A stretch of DNA of 64,000 bases from Trichopria drosophilae (taxonomy: Eukaryota; Arthropoda; Insecta; Hymenoptera; Diapriidae), in the NCBI GenBank assembly GCA_030407085.1, contig CM059582.1, positions 212,887,501-212,951,500 of the forward strand. The letters run 5' to 3'. Within the stretch, counting starts at the first letter, position 1. Every line of letters starts with the position of its first letter. The notes below the pieces were generated by a model. That model searched no databases and was not told the DNA's origin. It saw only the letters and a program-made list of their open reading frames with translations. Below are positions 12,145 through 23,792 of this stretch, in pieces. A program made the position numbers and the translations under genes.

Positions 12145-12588
12145 TTGTTGATGATTGAAGCGCATGAACATTTAGGGCACGTCAATGTAAATACGTTACT
12201 TAGTACATTACGAGAGGATTACTGGATAATACGCGGACGAAAAATAGCGCGGTCTATTATCAGTAAATGTGTCGTATGTGCTCGGCAAGATTCTAAGTTT
12301 CTAAGAGTTGAAAGTGCTCCCCTTCCTTCGGAACGGGTTCGTGATGCTCGAGTTTTTGAGACAACGGGAGTAGATTTCGCCGGTCCTATATTTCTGCGAA
12401 ATAAGAGGAAAGCCTGGATTTGTATATTTACATGTGCTGTTTATCGCGCGGTACATTTCGAACTTGTGACGTCATTAACAACGGAAAGATTTATGGAGGC
12501 GTTGCGGCGTTTCATATCACGAAGGGGTCGTCCACATGTGATGTGGAGCGACAATGGGACTAATTCAAGGGGTTTTCAAAATTATTGA
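12145..12588 (+). pseudogene. BEL/Pao integrase: zinc-binding domain and core, broken
   Basis: This follows directly after the upstream stop. It holds the H2C2 integrase zinc finger (EAHEHLGH ... CVVCARQ) and the first part of the catalytic core: TGVDFAGPI gives the first Asp and MWSDNGTN the second. A stop at 12586-12588 breaks the core. The remaining part continues in another frame from 12585. Confidence 0.87.
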
Positions 12589-13418
12589 AAAAAGTTGATT
12601 GGACGAGGATTAGTGAAGCTGGTAGTATCCAAAAGATTGAGTGGAAATTTAATCCTCCAAGCTCGCCATGGTGGGGAGGTTGGTGGGAGCGGATCGTTCA
12701 AATTTTAAAACGCATGTTACGTAAAGTATTAGGAAGGGCTTGTCTCAGCTACGAAGAGATGGTAACAGTTCTTTGTGACTGCGAAAGCGTCATTAATGCT
12801 CGTCCTTTAACGTATTTAACTGAAGATCCTAGAGATCTTACGCCTATTACCCCAAATATGTTTTTACAGGAAATTAAAGAATTTGGAGTACCAGACTGTG
12901 ACTTTTTTGACAGTAATAAATTTAGGGGGAGGTTTAAATATCGCCAATTCCTCAAGGACGAGTTGAGAAAACGTTTTCGAAATGAATATCTTGGTACACT
13001 TAAATATTCCAAATTCAGGTGCTCTGAAGATACTAGACAAATTAAAGAAGGTAATATTGTTCTTATAGGAAATGATTGTACTAAACGATTAGATTTATGG
13101 CCGTTAGGTCGAGTGATAGAGACTTTTCCGGGAAAAGACGGCGTTATTCGAGTTGTGCGTTTGAAAACTGCGGAAGGTTTCTTGGTCCGTCCAGTACGAA
13201 GATTGTATCCCTTGGAAGTTGATAGCGATGCTACGCCGGTTAATTTGCGAGATTTATATCAAAAGAAAAAGGAAATCTGTACAGGAGAAAATAGCGATAA
13301 GATTTGTAAAACGCGTGATATACGGAAGCGTGAGAGTAAGCCTGAAGATGTGAATATGAATGGAAAAATTTATGTAACGCAAAGAGGACGAGTTGTGAAA
13401 CAAACGAAACGATTTTGA
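12585..13418 (+). pseudogene. BEL/Pao integrase C-terminal part
   Basis: This continues the core after a frameshift. SSPWWGGWWERIV supplies the catalytic Glu, followed by the conserved INARPLTYLTEDP block and the basic C-terminal domain typical of Pao integrases (GNIVLIGND, WPLGRVIETFPGKDG, RPVRRLYPLE). It ends in a Lys/Arg-rich tail 66 bp before the 3' LTR. The element needs at least two frame repairs and lacks its 5' half, so it is not autonomous. Confidence 0.87.
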
Positions 13419-13474
13419 TAGATATGAATATTTAAGAGGATTTGTAATCATATTTTGTTTGAGAAAAATCTGAT

Positions 13475-13484
13475 GGTGGGAGGA
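13475..13484 (+). other. Polypurine tract of the BEL/Pao element
   Basis: GGTGGGAGGA lies immediately before the TG that starts the 3' LTR, the expected position for plus-strand priming. Confidence 0.75.
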
Positions 13485-13776
13485 TGTGAAATATTCGTTA
13501 CGTATATTATTATTACCTACCTATGCAAGAACATTTATTGTCGTATATACTATTGTAAATATGCCGTTTGTAGAAACTCCGAAAACAAGCGAGCTTCGAT
13601 GAAAGTGGGGATTTAACGGCAGTCGGGTTTTGAACGTTGCATTGACTAGATTGTAATTAGAAGAAACGCAATAAATAACTACATCGTTCGATTAAGAAGT
13701 ACTTAGCGAGTTTTATTAAAAGCATTTCCTCGGATTGCGCGATCTAAATTAATTCCAATTTCCTCAGTATTTAACA
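13485..13776 (+). mobile_element. 3' LTR of the BEL/Pao element, about 292 bp
   Basis: It starts TGTGAAATA directly after the polypurine tract and ends TATTTAACA, giving an imperfect terminal inverted repeat and the canonical TG/CA ends. It contains AATAAA near 13668. No matching 5' LTR is in the window. The right boundary is chosen on the CA end and the inverted terminus. Confidence 0.7.
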
Positions 13777-13799
13777 CTTTTTGTACATTTGGGCAAAAA

Positions 13800-14090
13800 G
13801 TGTCAACTTAATTCATTTCTGATATTTTACCACAATTTTAAAATATGTGTTTGAACACAAATTGATGGTAAATGATCACACATGAAGTAGATTACTAATT
13901 TTTGCCCAATTATGCAAAAAGTCAAGTCGAGCTTAAATTTCATATTATTTTGTTCCAAGTTTTTGAACATGATAACTTCAACGGATCGAACTGAAATAAA
14001 TTTCTTCACATTAGTAACAGCAGAAATATGTTTATACATTTATTTAAGGCACAAATTACATTTTTGGTCATGGTATAAAGCTGAACAGTT
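13800..14090. repeat. Dispersed copy of the 62.7-63.8 kb repeat unit
   Basis: 'ttttaaaatatgtgtttgaa', 'tgcaaaaagtc' and 'cacaaattacatttttggtc' occur here in the same order and spacing as in the units at 62740-63770. It lies immediately downstream of the BEL/Pao LTR. No coding function is seen. Confidence 0.65.
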
Positions 14091-14346
14091 TTAACTGATA
14101 ACAGTGCCCTTCAGTAACCATTGCCACTATGATGTGTATTATATACTTTAATTTACATTACACTTTATAGTAGTAAAAGTTATGACTTGTTGTTGGCTAG
14201 TATTTGATTATTATAAATAGTATTCAATACCACAATTCTATGATTTCATACACTTGTGCTCTCGACCTCATTGTATGTTCGAGTAGATATTGAATATCAC
14301 ATTTTATTGTGGAATTTCTTATTCCGGTCACAATTTAGTTCCAAAT

Positions 14347-14885
14347 TCAGATATGTAAAACTAATTCTACTTGAAATTGGCAATCATAATTATGATTGTC
14401 GTCAACTATCTTAGGAGTAGGGATATGAATTATAGAACTATGGAGTTGTATATATGTTATAAAAAATAACATGCCAGCTGTTTCGCTAAAAGCTGGGAAA
14501 ATTGGTTCATTACAGTCACCAAAAATAGTTGGTACTGCCATGGTTTTCAATTTTTTTGTTCCATCGACTCTTACTTTTTCCCACATTTCCAAACTAAAAT
14601 GGTCCTATAAAAACAAACAACATACGTAATGTAATTTTTATAATTTACTATTCATTTTTAAAATGCAACGAAATTAGTAAATTAAATTAAAAATAATACT
14701 TCACATAAACGAGTATTATTTGATGGCGTCCAGTTTTCTTTGTTTATATTCTTGATCCACTCGTTCCTCCGTGATTCATCTTTTGGGAGGGATAACATTT
14801 TTATCCCTGGATTCGACCTCCTGCCGCAAGCAATGCACCTTCCCAGTTCCCATGACGTTAAAGAACCGGTGCACGCAGTAAACAA
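14347..14885 (-). CDS. THAP zinc-finger protein, two exons (possibly partial)
   Basis: Exon 1 (14885-14700) and exon 2 (14604-14347) are separated by a 95-bp intron (14699-14605) with GT at its start and TTTTTATAG at its end, phase 0. Joining them restores a THAP C2CH finger: CIACGRR at about residue 18, MLSLPKD, NEWI, ENW, then LCE from exon 1 and DHF from exon 2 giving C-x2-H, and finally AVPTIF. THAP domains are sequence-specific DNA-binding zinc fingers found in animal regulators and in P-element transposases. The predicted product is about 147 aa; after PTIFG no further domain is seen. A GTGACT directly after that point could be another donor, so more exons or truncation are possible. 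Each exon alone looks like a meaningless short ORF. Confidence 0.75.
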
Positions 14886-15705
14886 TTACGTATTTCAAAT
14901 TCGAAATTAAGGTTTTGCGCGCGATGCACTCGATCATTTATAATTGTGTGTGTCATTCACGTATACAGTCTGTCACAAACACAAATGTCAGGTCCCAAGC
15001 ATGGCCGCCAAACTAGCGTGACGCATCTGACCAATCACGAAAGATCATGCTCACGTCCTGTCTCTTACTAGAGGGTCTCTAGTTACCTGGTGCTTGTTAT
15101 CGTTCGGTAGCGATGATGATACAAAACATTGCAGCGAAAAAAAATTTCGGAAAAATCGCTTTATACAACCTAGAACTTGGAGCACAGGGTTCCTAGCTTT
15201 TTCCCGCGCCCGCCCATTCGCTCGAGGCCCCTTAAAAACGGTCGCAATAAACAATAAATTTCAAAACAACATTTAATACATTAACCCGTTTCCGCCTGAA
15301 ATGCCGTAAATTCCACTGCGTTTTAGTCGTCACATTCCTTATAGAAAAGAACGATGAATAATTCTGAACACGTCTATTCTACAGTTTTCGACCCTGCTCT
15401 TTTCGAATCCGAAGTCCGTTTTTAGCTACGAGTAGCCATTTTTTAAATATGGCGACAAAAAGTATAAAAAATCGAGAAAATTTCCAACATCGTGACCGGT
15501 TCTTTTCAAATTTAAACTCTAAACATGCGGATTATTTCGTGTACTTCACAGTACTACATGTAATCATCGAGAACTAGATGTATAATTTAATATTTTTAAT
15601 TCTACAAATTCTCGTAATGATTGAAATGAAAAATTATTATAATTTCTGAATAGTTTAACAAACCCTGAAAAAATAACATTCTCCAGCGGAGATTCGAATT
15701 TCCAA
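14886..15705. other. Spacer upstream of the THAP gene
   Basis: This moderately GC-rich stretch (to about 15260) could hold the THAP gene's promoter. No TATA box or initiator could be fixed with confidence, and overlapping short ORFs on both strands have no motif. Confidence 0.3.
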
Positions 15706-15785
15706 ACTAGGGATTAAAAGAAGCTCAATTGTTAAGACGTTTGCGTGGTAAGCGAAAGACCCGGGTTCTATTCCTCGCACGGACG
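15706..15785 (+). ncRNA. tRNA-like sequence (tRNA pseudogene or SINE head)
   Basis: It has a B-box-like GGGTTCTATTCC, an A-box-like 'agctcaattgttaagac', and between them a stem TTTGC/GCGAA around a seven-base loop GTGGTAA, as in an anticodon arm (GGT at the anticodon position). The T stem is imperfect and I cannot pair a clean acceptor stem. It is better read as a tRNA-derived remnant than as a working tRNA. Confidence 0.4.
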
Positions 15786-16249
15786 ATTATTTTTCTTATT
15801 TATTTGCAATTGTGTTAAATGATATAAAAGTAGTATAAGAAAATGAAAATTAATTACATATAAAATGACATACAATGGCATAATACATCAATAATATAGA
15901 AGTCAACTAATTTAAAATGAATACAACTATAATTCTAAAACTTTTTTTCAGTTTTTTTAATATGCGATAAAATTTCCCACTGGGAATATTTAAAATATCT
16001 TCGCCAAAATATTCACAGTGAATTTAATAGCCTGGATGAAAATTTAAAGTAACTGAAATAATACCATTATTTATGTACAGTCCATTAAAATGCATGTACC
16101 ATACATTAAGTGACATGCAACGTAATCGAAGCAAATTTGAAGCAGGTGCGTTAATGAAAATGCATACACCCATATACCGACAATTTCATAAACAACATTG
16201 GGGTGTACTTCCCAAATCCACACACCTTCAATTTATTTGAAACTACGTG
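15786..16249. other. AT-rich spacer, nothing recognised
   Basis: No ORF, splice pattern or repeat that I can support. Confidence 0.3.
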
Positions 16250-17095
16250 TACTTACGTAATTTGATGCGCTGATTACGAATTTCATAGTGAAAATTGCCG
16301 ACAAGGTCATCTTCAAGGTCGAAATGAAAAAAACACGTCTTGTTGTATTTTTTCGCATTTATTTCCGAAAATACAAATCAAACGGAAAAAAGTTTCCAAC
16401 AAAAAAGATGGATAATCAAATTCTCTACAAAACAGGTTATATGCCTTTTTTTCTAAATATAAAAAATAATGCCATAATCAAAGGAGGAACATGAGAATAA
16501 TCTGGTCAACGTGTTCCTTTTGTATCTGATGGTTGGAGGTTAGGGTAGTATAAAAGGGGGGTCTGGGGGGGGGGAGGGGGCGGAGCCCCCCAGAACGTGG
16601 GCACTCCCTACATTGAAGCATTGCTTTTCAAACTGTAGGAGGTAGCCGTAAATAATCATAAATCTGAACGGGAAAGGGAATGGGGTATGACAGTTTGTAT
16701 AAAAAAGGGCAAAAATTGCCCGGATCCTGTCAAAGTGCCACTCTACATTGGTTTCAGCAGTCCGAATCGTCCTACCTACTCACACTTCACCACGAGGAGG
16801 TTGCAGAATGGTCTTTGAACATTGGAAAGGGAACGTTAACTAGACTATTGTCATGTTCCTTATCCAATTATGACATTATTTTTGATATTTCGAAAAAAAT
16901 GCATATAACCTTTTTTGTAGAGAATTTGATTCTCTATCTTTTTGGTTGGAAACTTTTTCCCGTCTGATTTGTATTTTCGGAAATAAATGCGAAGAAATGC
17001 AAAAAAACGCGTCTTTTTCATTTTGACATTGAAGATGACCTTGTCGGCAATTGTAAATACGAAATTCGTAATCAGCGCATCAAATTGCGTAAGTA
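16250..17095. mobile_element. Palindromic non-autonomous element, about 0.85 kb
   Basis: The inverted termini are TACTTACGTAATTTGATGCG at the left and the reverse complement of the sequence ending TTGCGTAAGTA at the right. The arms stay complementary for about 260 bp (e.g. 'gccgacaaggtcatcttcaa', 'ttatttccgaaaatacaaat') and surround a unique 16520-16840 loop containing a G-rich stretch. Short ORFs inside read through the arms and are not genes. Confidence 0.78.
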
Positions 17096-17662
17096 ATTTT
17101 AATTTTCGAAAATATTTCTTTAATATACCTGCCTGAAATTTGCTTACTTACACTTTCATTAAATTTTATGCACTTTTTTTTTAACAGTGTAGCAGTAATA
17201 AGTACAAATAGTAGGTGCTACCAATTCAATTACTATTCAGATTCGGAAATACCTGACGTATGCAGTAAAACATTTTTCTCGAAAACGGCTGAGCAGTGCC
17301 GTTGTAATGTTCTCGACCGTTTGTAATATGAATATTATGATTCTTGATATATTCGGTTTTTTCACATTACGCCCTACTAATTACAAATTATTTTCCATTT
17401 TCCGCGGCTTTACATCCAAAGCACAAAGCTTATATTGTTTTTATTTTTCAATCTTCTGAAAGGATCGAATATACCAAGAATTATGATAATATTTTTACTC
17501 ACACATATATAACATACAAATCAATTTAATAAAATAAATAGAACAGTAATATAAAAACTACTTTGTCGAAAAATAATATAATATAAATTAGAGCATGTTT
17601 TGTACATTCCATATTAATACATAATGAAAGACGCACAATGAATATTGATTAAAATATATTAA
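17096..17662. other. Probable 5' flank of the DDE/ULP1 transposon
   Basis: This AT-rich stretch lies between the palindrome and the first open codons of the transposon frame. I searched it against 21966-22800 for inverted termini and found none I trust, so the left end of the element is undefined. Confidence 0.3.
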
Positions 17663-20600
17663 TGTACTGAAGGTATTGAATGCTCAAAATACAATGACGT
17701 TTCGCCGGAAAATGAAGCAGAAATTGTCCTTGGTAATTCAAGTGTGAAAGGTACAGAGGGTGAAATTGTGACTGCGTCAAATAAGAAAGAAGGTATTAGA
17801 AATTTACTCTCAATAGAATTAGATACTTTGCCAATTTATAGTTTTCCAGAAATTGCCAGTTCACAGCTAGAGGACATTATACGTAGACATAACGTAGGCG
17901 GCGATAAAAATAGAATGAAAAAAGAAGAAAATCAGAATGAAAAAGAAAGTGACCAAGAAAATAGAACCGCATATGGAAATGAAATCGAAAACATTGAAAA
18001 TAATGACACACTTACCAATATATTTGCAGAAGAGCTTCAAAGCATATTTATTGAAAATTTAAAAGAAAATAACAGTTCCCCCGAAGAGAATATCTCAGAC
18101 GAACTAGCTTTAAATAAGAAATATGTAGAAGTCAATGTTTCAATGATGGAAAATAGCCCCAGATTCGACCCCACTAGTATCTTCAGTGAGATAAAATTTT
18201 CTAATACTAACCAAGAAATTACTCCATTCAATAATAGTGAAAACAAAAATGATTGGGAAATGGAAAATATCATCGAAAAGGGGGGTACGACTTGTTCTGT
18301 TGTAGATGATTGCGAATCCTCCAACATGGACAAAAATGAAGAGACGGATTTTGGTAACGAATGTAAGAGTGTATCTAGTTCAAGTGACATTTCTCTTCTT
18401 AAAACTAACCCTGCCGTTTTCGAAGACGATAAATTACACATAATTCGACTTTAAAAGGGTAAAAAAATTAAATTTGAAGATACTGCAACTGAACCTAGTT
18501 TGCCAAATCCTGCATACAAAAAAAGTGGTGAAACAAAATTTGTTTATGTAGGACGACAGTTTTTAATGGAAAGCCACTATTTCAAGAACAGAAATGAATC
18601 TGGAAGGTTTGACCATAAATCCAACAGTTTTATCGGAAATGAACAAAATGATCAAGATAATTACTTTGATTACGCACCTATTCGTGAGTTTACACGGTTG
18701 CTAGTACAATACCTGGATTACGGCTGCCCTATAAGGATCTACAATGTTCGAAAAAACAAAACTAATATTGCTGTATACGGTCGATGTCAATATAAATCCC
18801 ATTACCAAAAATTTAAATTTTTTTACGAAGATTTGGACTTGACCCACTGCAAAATATTTGTCTACGCAGAAGATTCCGATAACTTCAATGGACCTATCGT
18901 TCATATCGGAAAACCTATAATACGACAGTTGCGCGGTACTGAAAGAGAAGAAGTGAAAAAAACAATACGATATATTGAACCTCAAACATATTTTGATTTA
19001 GCGACGAATAACGTTGATTTTAATTTAATCGAAAATGGAAATTACCAGTCTATAAGAAGAGAAGAAATTTATCAGAAAGCGCGCAGCGAAGATAGATTAA
19101 AAGATAGACAATATATAACTTCATCGGAAATTTCGAATATCATTCAGCGTTGCCGAACGGAAAGTACACAATCTGATCCGTTTATTCGATCAGCTGGAGT
19201 TCCTTTCAGAGTCCAGATGTATTCGCGTAAGCAATTAAGCGTAATAGAATCTCATACGGATATGCTTAACTTGGACGCCACTGGTGGTTGGATCCGATCA
19301 CCTGATAATCCATCTACTGATAAAAATACACCTCTTGACAAAAAACGCATTTTATCCTACGTACCAGGAGCAAATATTAAACCAACATCATCTAATGATG
19401 TTACGGGTACATTTGTTACGATGGCAGAACTTATTACTTGCCAACATGATACTCAATCAATAAGTACCTTCCTCGGCGACTGGAAAGCCTTCGTCATTTC
19501 GCAAAAAATGAAATGGCCTTTGTTTAAAATAATTGTTGTTGACTGGAGTTGGCCTACTATTCATGCCATACTAAAAGAATGGATGGTTATGGATATAGTT
19601 AATTATTTGCAGCTTCTGTATGATATTCTTGAGAATGGAAAAAAGATCCCAAATAATTTTCATTTGATATATTATTGTTGTGCCCATAACATGCATCGAG
19701 TGGCACAAGGGATTAACAGAGTTTTTCCAATGTATAAAAGTAAAAAACATGTAATATTGCAAGCCATCGCAATTATGACAGAATGTAAAAGTTTAAGTCA
19801 ATTGGATGAAGTTTAAACACATATCATGATACTTTTGCTCAGTAAAAATAGTGACAGAGCCAGTACTGCTTGTAAAGACTTACGCGAGATATACCAAAAA
19901 ATGGAATATGATGCAAACGAAGTGGAAAACGTCGGTTTCATTGAAGAGGCTTATGCTTTCGATCAGTTTGAAAATTCAAGCATATATTTCTCATCTCCAT
20001 TCTATCAACGGTTCACGAAAAAATTTAAAAAAATAAAAAAAGATGTAGAAATCTATGAAAACAGTATTGACTTAAAAATAAATGTCACAAATACTGATCC
20101 TGACATTATTGACAATACTCATGAAGTTGAAAACATCAAAAATGAGTTTTATCAACCCGAACTGGCTGAATATATTAATAAAATGTATATTCCATATATA
20201 CCAATGTGGTCAGCAATTATTTTATATCATTTAAAGTCAGATTGTTCACGTTTAAGTAATCAGCATGTCGAAGGATTTTTCAACATACTGAAAAACAAAA
20301 TATTATGCGGACGATCAAATATCGCTGTTAGTGAATATGTAAATATTGCTAGTGAGTATAGAGAAAAAGTTTGTAACAGAATCGAAATTAAGAGAATTAT
20401 GAAAGTACAAGAACTGCAAGAAGAAAACCCAGGATCCAAAAATTGTCATCGTAACTCTACATTTTCAAATGATCCTTCCTCAACAAAAAGTGGTAAAAAA
20501 CGAACGCGTTCTCCAACAGCATCCAAATCCCAAGGAATTAGATTACAGAAGTCAAATAAAAATTATAACATCACATTTGTTGAAAATACTGATATACACT

Positions 20601-20833
20601 CCAAAGTTGAAGATATTTCTAATAATTCAAACGTGATGAATGATAAATGCGTTGATATATGTAATACAACAAATATAAAAAAAAATAGGAAAGTTGAAGA
20701 AATAAAAAATGAGAAAATAGGATCACGTAACGATCTAAAAAATTATGAACTTCCAGATGATCCTTTGTCAACTGAACATTGGGGCAAAAAACGGAAACGT
20801 TCTTCAACCCATTCAAGGAATTGGATTCAATAA
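17663..20833 (+). pseudogene. DNA-transposon protein, part 1: acidic N-terminus and DDE transposase
   Basis: One reading frame is open from 17663 (just after a TAA) to 20833, interrupted only by TAA at 18452-18454 and TAA at 19814-19816, with the same frame resuming each time. The first ~260 codons are acidic and Asn/Ser/Glu-rich. Next comes a Cys/His-containing segment (YGRCQYKSHYQKFKF ... CKIFVYAED). The catalytic core follows: MLNLDATGGW (first Asp), IIVVDWSWPTIHAI (second Asp), a CCAHNMH C-x2-H insert, and SNQHVEGFFNILK, which fits the third acidic residue. This D/D/CxxH/E order is that of MULE- and KDZ-like RNase H-fold transposases; I cannot fix the superfamily. The core is followed by a basic linker in which a unit of about 90 residues (GSK...SSTKSGKKRTRS...) is duplicated. 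No ATG is evident at the very start. Confidence 0.75.
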
Positions 20834-21965
20834 ACTAAAGACAGACGTTGATATAACATTTTCTGAAAATCATAAGAAATCCCTACCAGCCAACGATTTG
20901 TATATGTCAGATGATTTCAATGCAAATATAAATAATGTTGTACAAAATGATTCATGTTATCCAGCAGAATATACGACAAACTTATCAAGTGGCAGTTCTA
21001 GTAATGATTTTGCCATGCAAAATTCTCTATTTTTGGATCCAGACTATTACATGAAAGAGATTAAATTAAATGGTGAACCGTTGTATTATTTCATGGCAAA
21101 GTATGTATGTGACAAAGACACACCCATCATTAATAATTTTTGCATAATATTACCGAATTGTGATTATGCCACTTTAAATGGACGCCGTTGGGTAGCTAAT
21201 GCAATTATAGATTCTTATGCAGTTTATAATATTGCAAAATCAATTTGGAAAAATGTCTCGTATATACCAACCTATCTATCAATTGCACTACTTGGACAAA
21301 ATTATAATGTGAAAAGAGGAATTAATTGAGAACTTTATCGATTGAAAGAAAATTTTATGGGTATAGTTTTCATACCATATCTTTATAAGAGACATTGGTA
21401 TTTGATGGTACTGAACATTGAGATGAAAACAATTTTGCACATTGATCCCCTTTCTAGATTTTCACCAGACAGACATCGAGCATTAAAAGTCGTTAGGGAC
21501 TTTACAAATCATTGCAAAAATGTATCTGAATTTTCTAGTAATATTGGTACTATCGACTGGATTGATATCGAAGACAGCGGAGAGAGGCCATTCTAATTAG
21601 ACGGATATAATTGTGGTATTTATGTTATGTATTATATGAATTGCTTAGGAACAGGCAAACCAATGAATTATGGTAAATTTGCTCCGTCTGATTTTAGACT
21701 TAGAATTCAAAAAGAATTGTTGAAAATGTCTGATGATATAAAAATTATCTGTTACCTGTGTGCTCGAGAACCAAGAAAAGAGCCGTTGACTGTTGTCCAA
21801 TGCAACCAATGTAGACATTGGACGCATATACAGTGTATTTTAAAGGTTGAAAAAGACCGAACCGATTACTTCCATGACAAAAATGCTGTATATACTTGCA
21901 AGATTTGTTCTTGTCAATCAAGATTCTGGATGATTAATTCCTCGGAGAGTTCTTCTCCTATTTAG
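20745..21965 (+). pseudogene. DNA-transposon protein, part 2: ULP1-type protease and PHD finger
   Basis: This continues part 1 after a frameshift near 20810, as shown by the second copy of the duplicated linker (ITFSEN) resuming in this frame. A ULP1/SENP-like cysteine protease (C48 family) follows. The N-terminal region reads NGRRWVANAIIDSY; YKRHWYLMVLN supplies the catalytic His, ILHIDPL the Asp, and DGYNCGIYVMYY the Cys. In-frame stops lie at 21327-21329 (TGA) and 21594-21596 (TAA). The TAA occupies the position expected for the oxyanion Gln just before LDGYNCG. The last ~70 residues form a C4HC3 PHD-type finger (CYLC, CNQC, HWTHIQC, CKIC). Protease and PHD are recognised from motifs; their role in transposition is unknown. 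Confidence 0.75.
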
Positions 21966-22800
21966 TCGTAAATAAAAAACATTTCTAAACACAAATGAGA
22001 ATGACATTTGAAAATACAAGTAAATTTGAATACGTAACGCAATATAACGTATCCTTTATTAGCCAAAATTTTAATATATTGAAAGCATAATCAGCTTAAA
22101 ATACATTTGGCTGAAGACATGAAAAGTAATAAAGATAAGTTGTAATAAAACATTTTCCGTACAGTATATATCTCGCATGTGGCGGTTTTGAAGTGACCGC
22201 GCTCAAATAGGCGGTAACATTAATACAAACAAAAATGTAAAACTTTCTACATGCGTGCGATACCGATAGTATTTTACTTAATATGCATTTATAAGAATAT
22301 GGTTCATAGTTTGATGGGAAAATATTTCATGATGTCAAATTCAATATTAAAGACGCTACAAAAATAAGAATTTATACAATATTAAAATTCTAATCAGAAT
22401 TGCAGCAAAATACATAGTGAATTTAATTTTGTTATTACAGCAGAAAAAATTGTTGGTATTATAGTAAAAAGCAAACTAATAATTTTTGACAAATTAATTC
22501 ACTTTCAACATATGTATATAGAAAAAGGAAACAAAAATGCTTAGCGGTAACTTCCCCATTTTGTTTGTATAATGTTGCCAAAAAGAGCTGCGTACATATA
22601 CAATATAATCGCGCTATCTCTGGTAGAAGTAGTCCTTTATTTCACAAATTTCTCATCCCATTTGCTTCATTTAAACTATACGGCTACATTTGCTGAAATG
22701 TCTTGTATAGAAATATAATGCTTTTATGTGAAGTTAAAGGCTACTCCTCTCAGAGATATGAAAGCTGCGTAAGGGTGAAAACTGAGTCGGCTCAGTCGAT
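21966..22800. other. 3' flank of the transposon with a weak inverted repeat
   Basis: The only structure seen is an imperfect inverted pair, 'ggcggtaacattaatacaaa' near 22203 and 'tttgtttgtataatgttgcc' ending near 22580. It may be a small separate element; it does not match the left flank of the transposon. Confidence 0.35.
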
Positions 22801-23788
22801 ATGGTCGTAATTTACGGTAAAAAAGAATTTAAAATTGATTTCATCATTTCTAATGTACATGTTACTGAACTTAATTTAGTATCCACTGAGTTGACTACAT
22901 TACCCTCAACATATTCGCGCAAAAGTAATGCTGCGGTTATATTGCTTGATTTTCATGACAATAATACATTAATTCTTCAAAATTTAAACCTTTTTTTACG
23001 TTAATAATGTAGTGCCTCGTTTTTCCGAACATATAATTTCGTACTGAACAGGAGTGGGATCGTAAACGCCCATCAAGTCATGTTTTTATAAAAAAGAATT
23101 GAAACCCTTAAAAGTAACATTTTCAGCGACTTCTGAAAAGTTAAATATGCTACAAAGTTCAAAATGTAGGAAATGAAATACCGAAAACCTCTTTTATTAA
23201 AAGTTATTAATACATAAAGAATTTGGATGTATTACTTGTATATTAATTTTCATTGGATTACGTAATTGACAATTTAAACTTTTGAATTTCCATTGATTCG
23301 AAACAAGTAATTGCATGGATGCGATAATTTGATTTATTTTCATAAAAATTACTCGCAAATTCCGTTTGGGTCATTAGCATTCAGCTCTATCATTTTTAAA
23401 GGAAGGTAAAAAAATTTAAGGGTTTAAACTACTTTTTATGGAAAACTGGATGCGTTCATGGTCGGAAACTCACATTCAGCACCAAAAATTATTTCGGAAA
23501 TATTGGGTGCCATCGTATTACGTAGCCGGCGCCGGGTTGTGTGGCAGTAGTTCCAGACGTTCGAAATTATCAAATATTTCCCGATCGTTTATACGCATGG
23601 AAACTTAAGGCAAAATATCCAGTAAATTTCGAATGTTAAGGAATGAAAATAGTACGTCGATAATAAAGATTGAATTTATTTTGTATGTGTTAATTATTTT
23701 GTTTTATACATTAAATAGAAATATTGATAATTTATATTGTTAATTTCATATTGTATATTGTTAAATTGATATTATATATTATTAATTG
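22801..23788. other. AT-rich spacer, nothing recognised
   Basis: The one plus ORF (22801-23004) has no motif or splice context. I see no repeats. Confidence 0.3.
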
Positions 23789-23792
23789 GTTA

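Noticed and set aside
22203..22580. Possible terminal inverted repeat of the DDE/ULP1 element
   Set aside because: Both halves lie on the 3' side of the coding region, and neither matches the 5' flank, so it does not define the element's ends.
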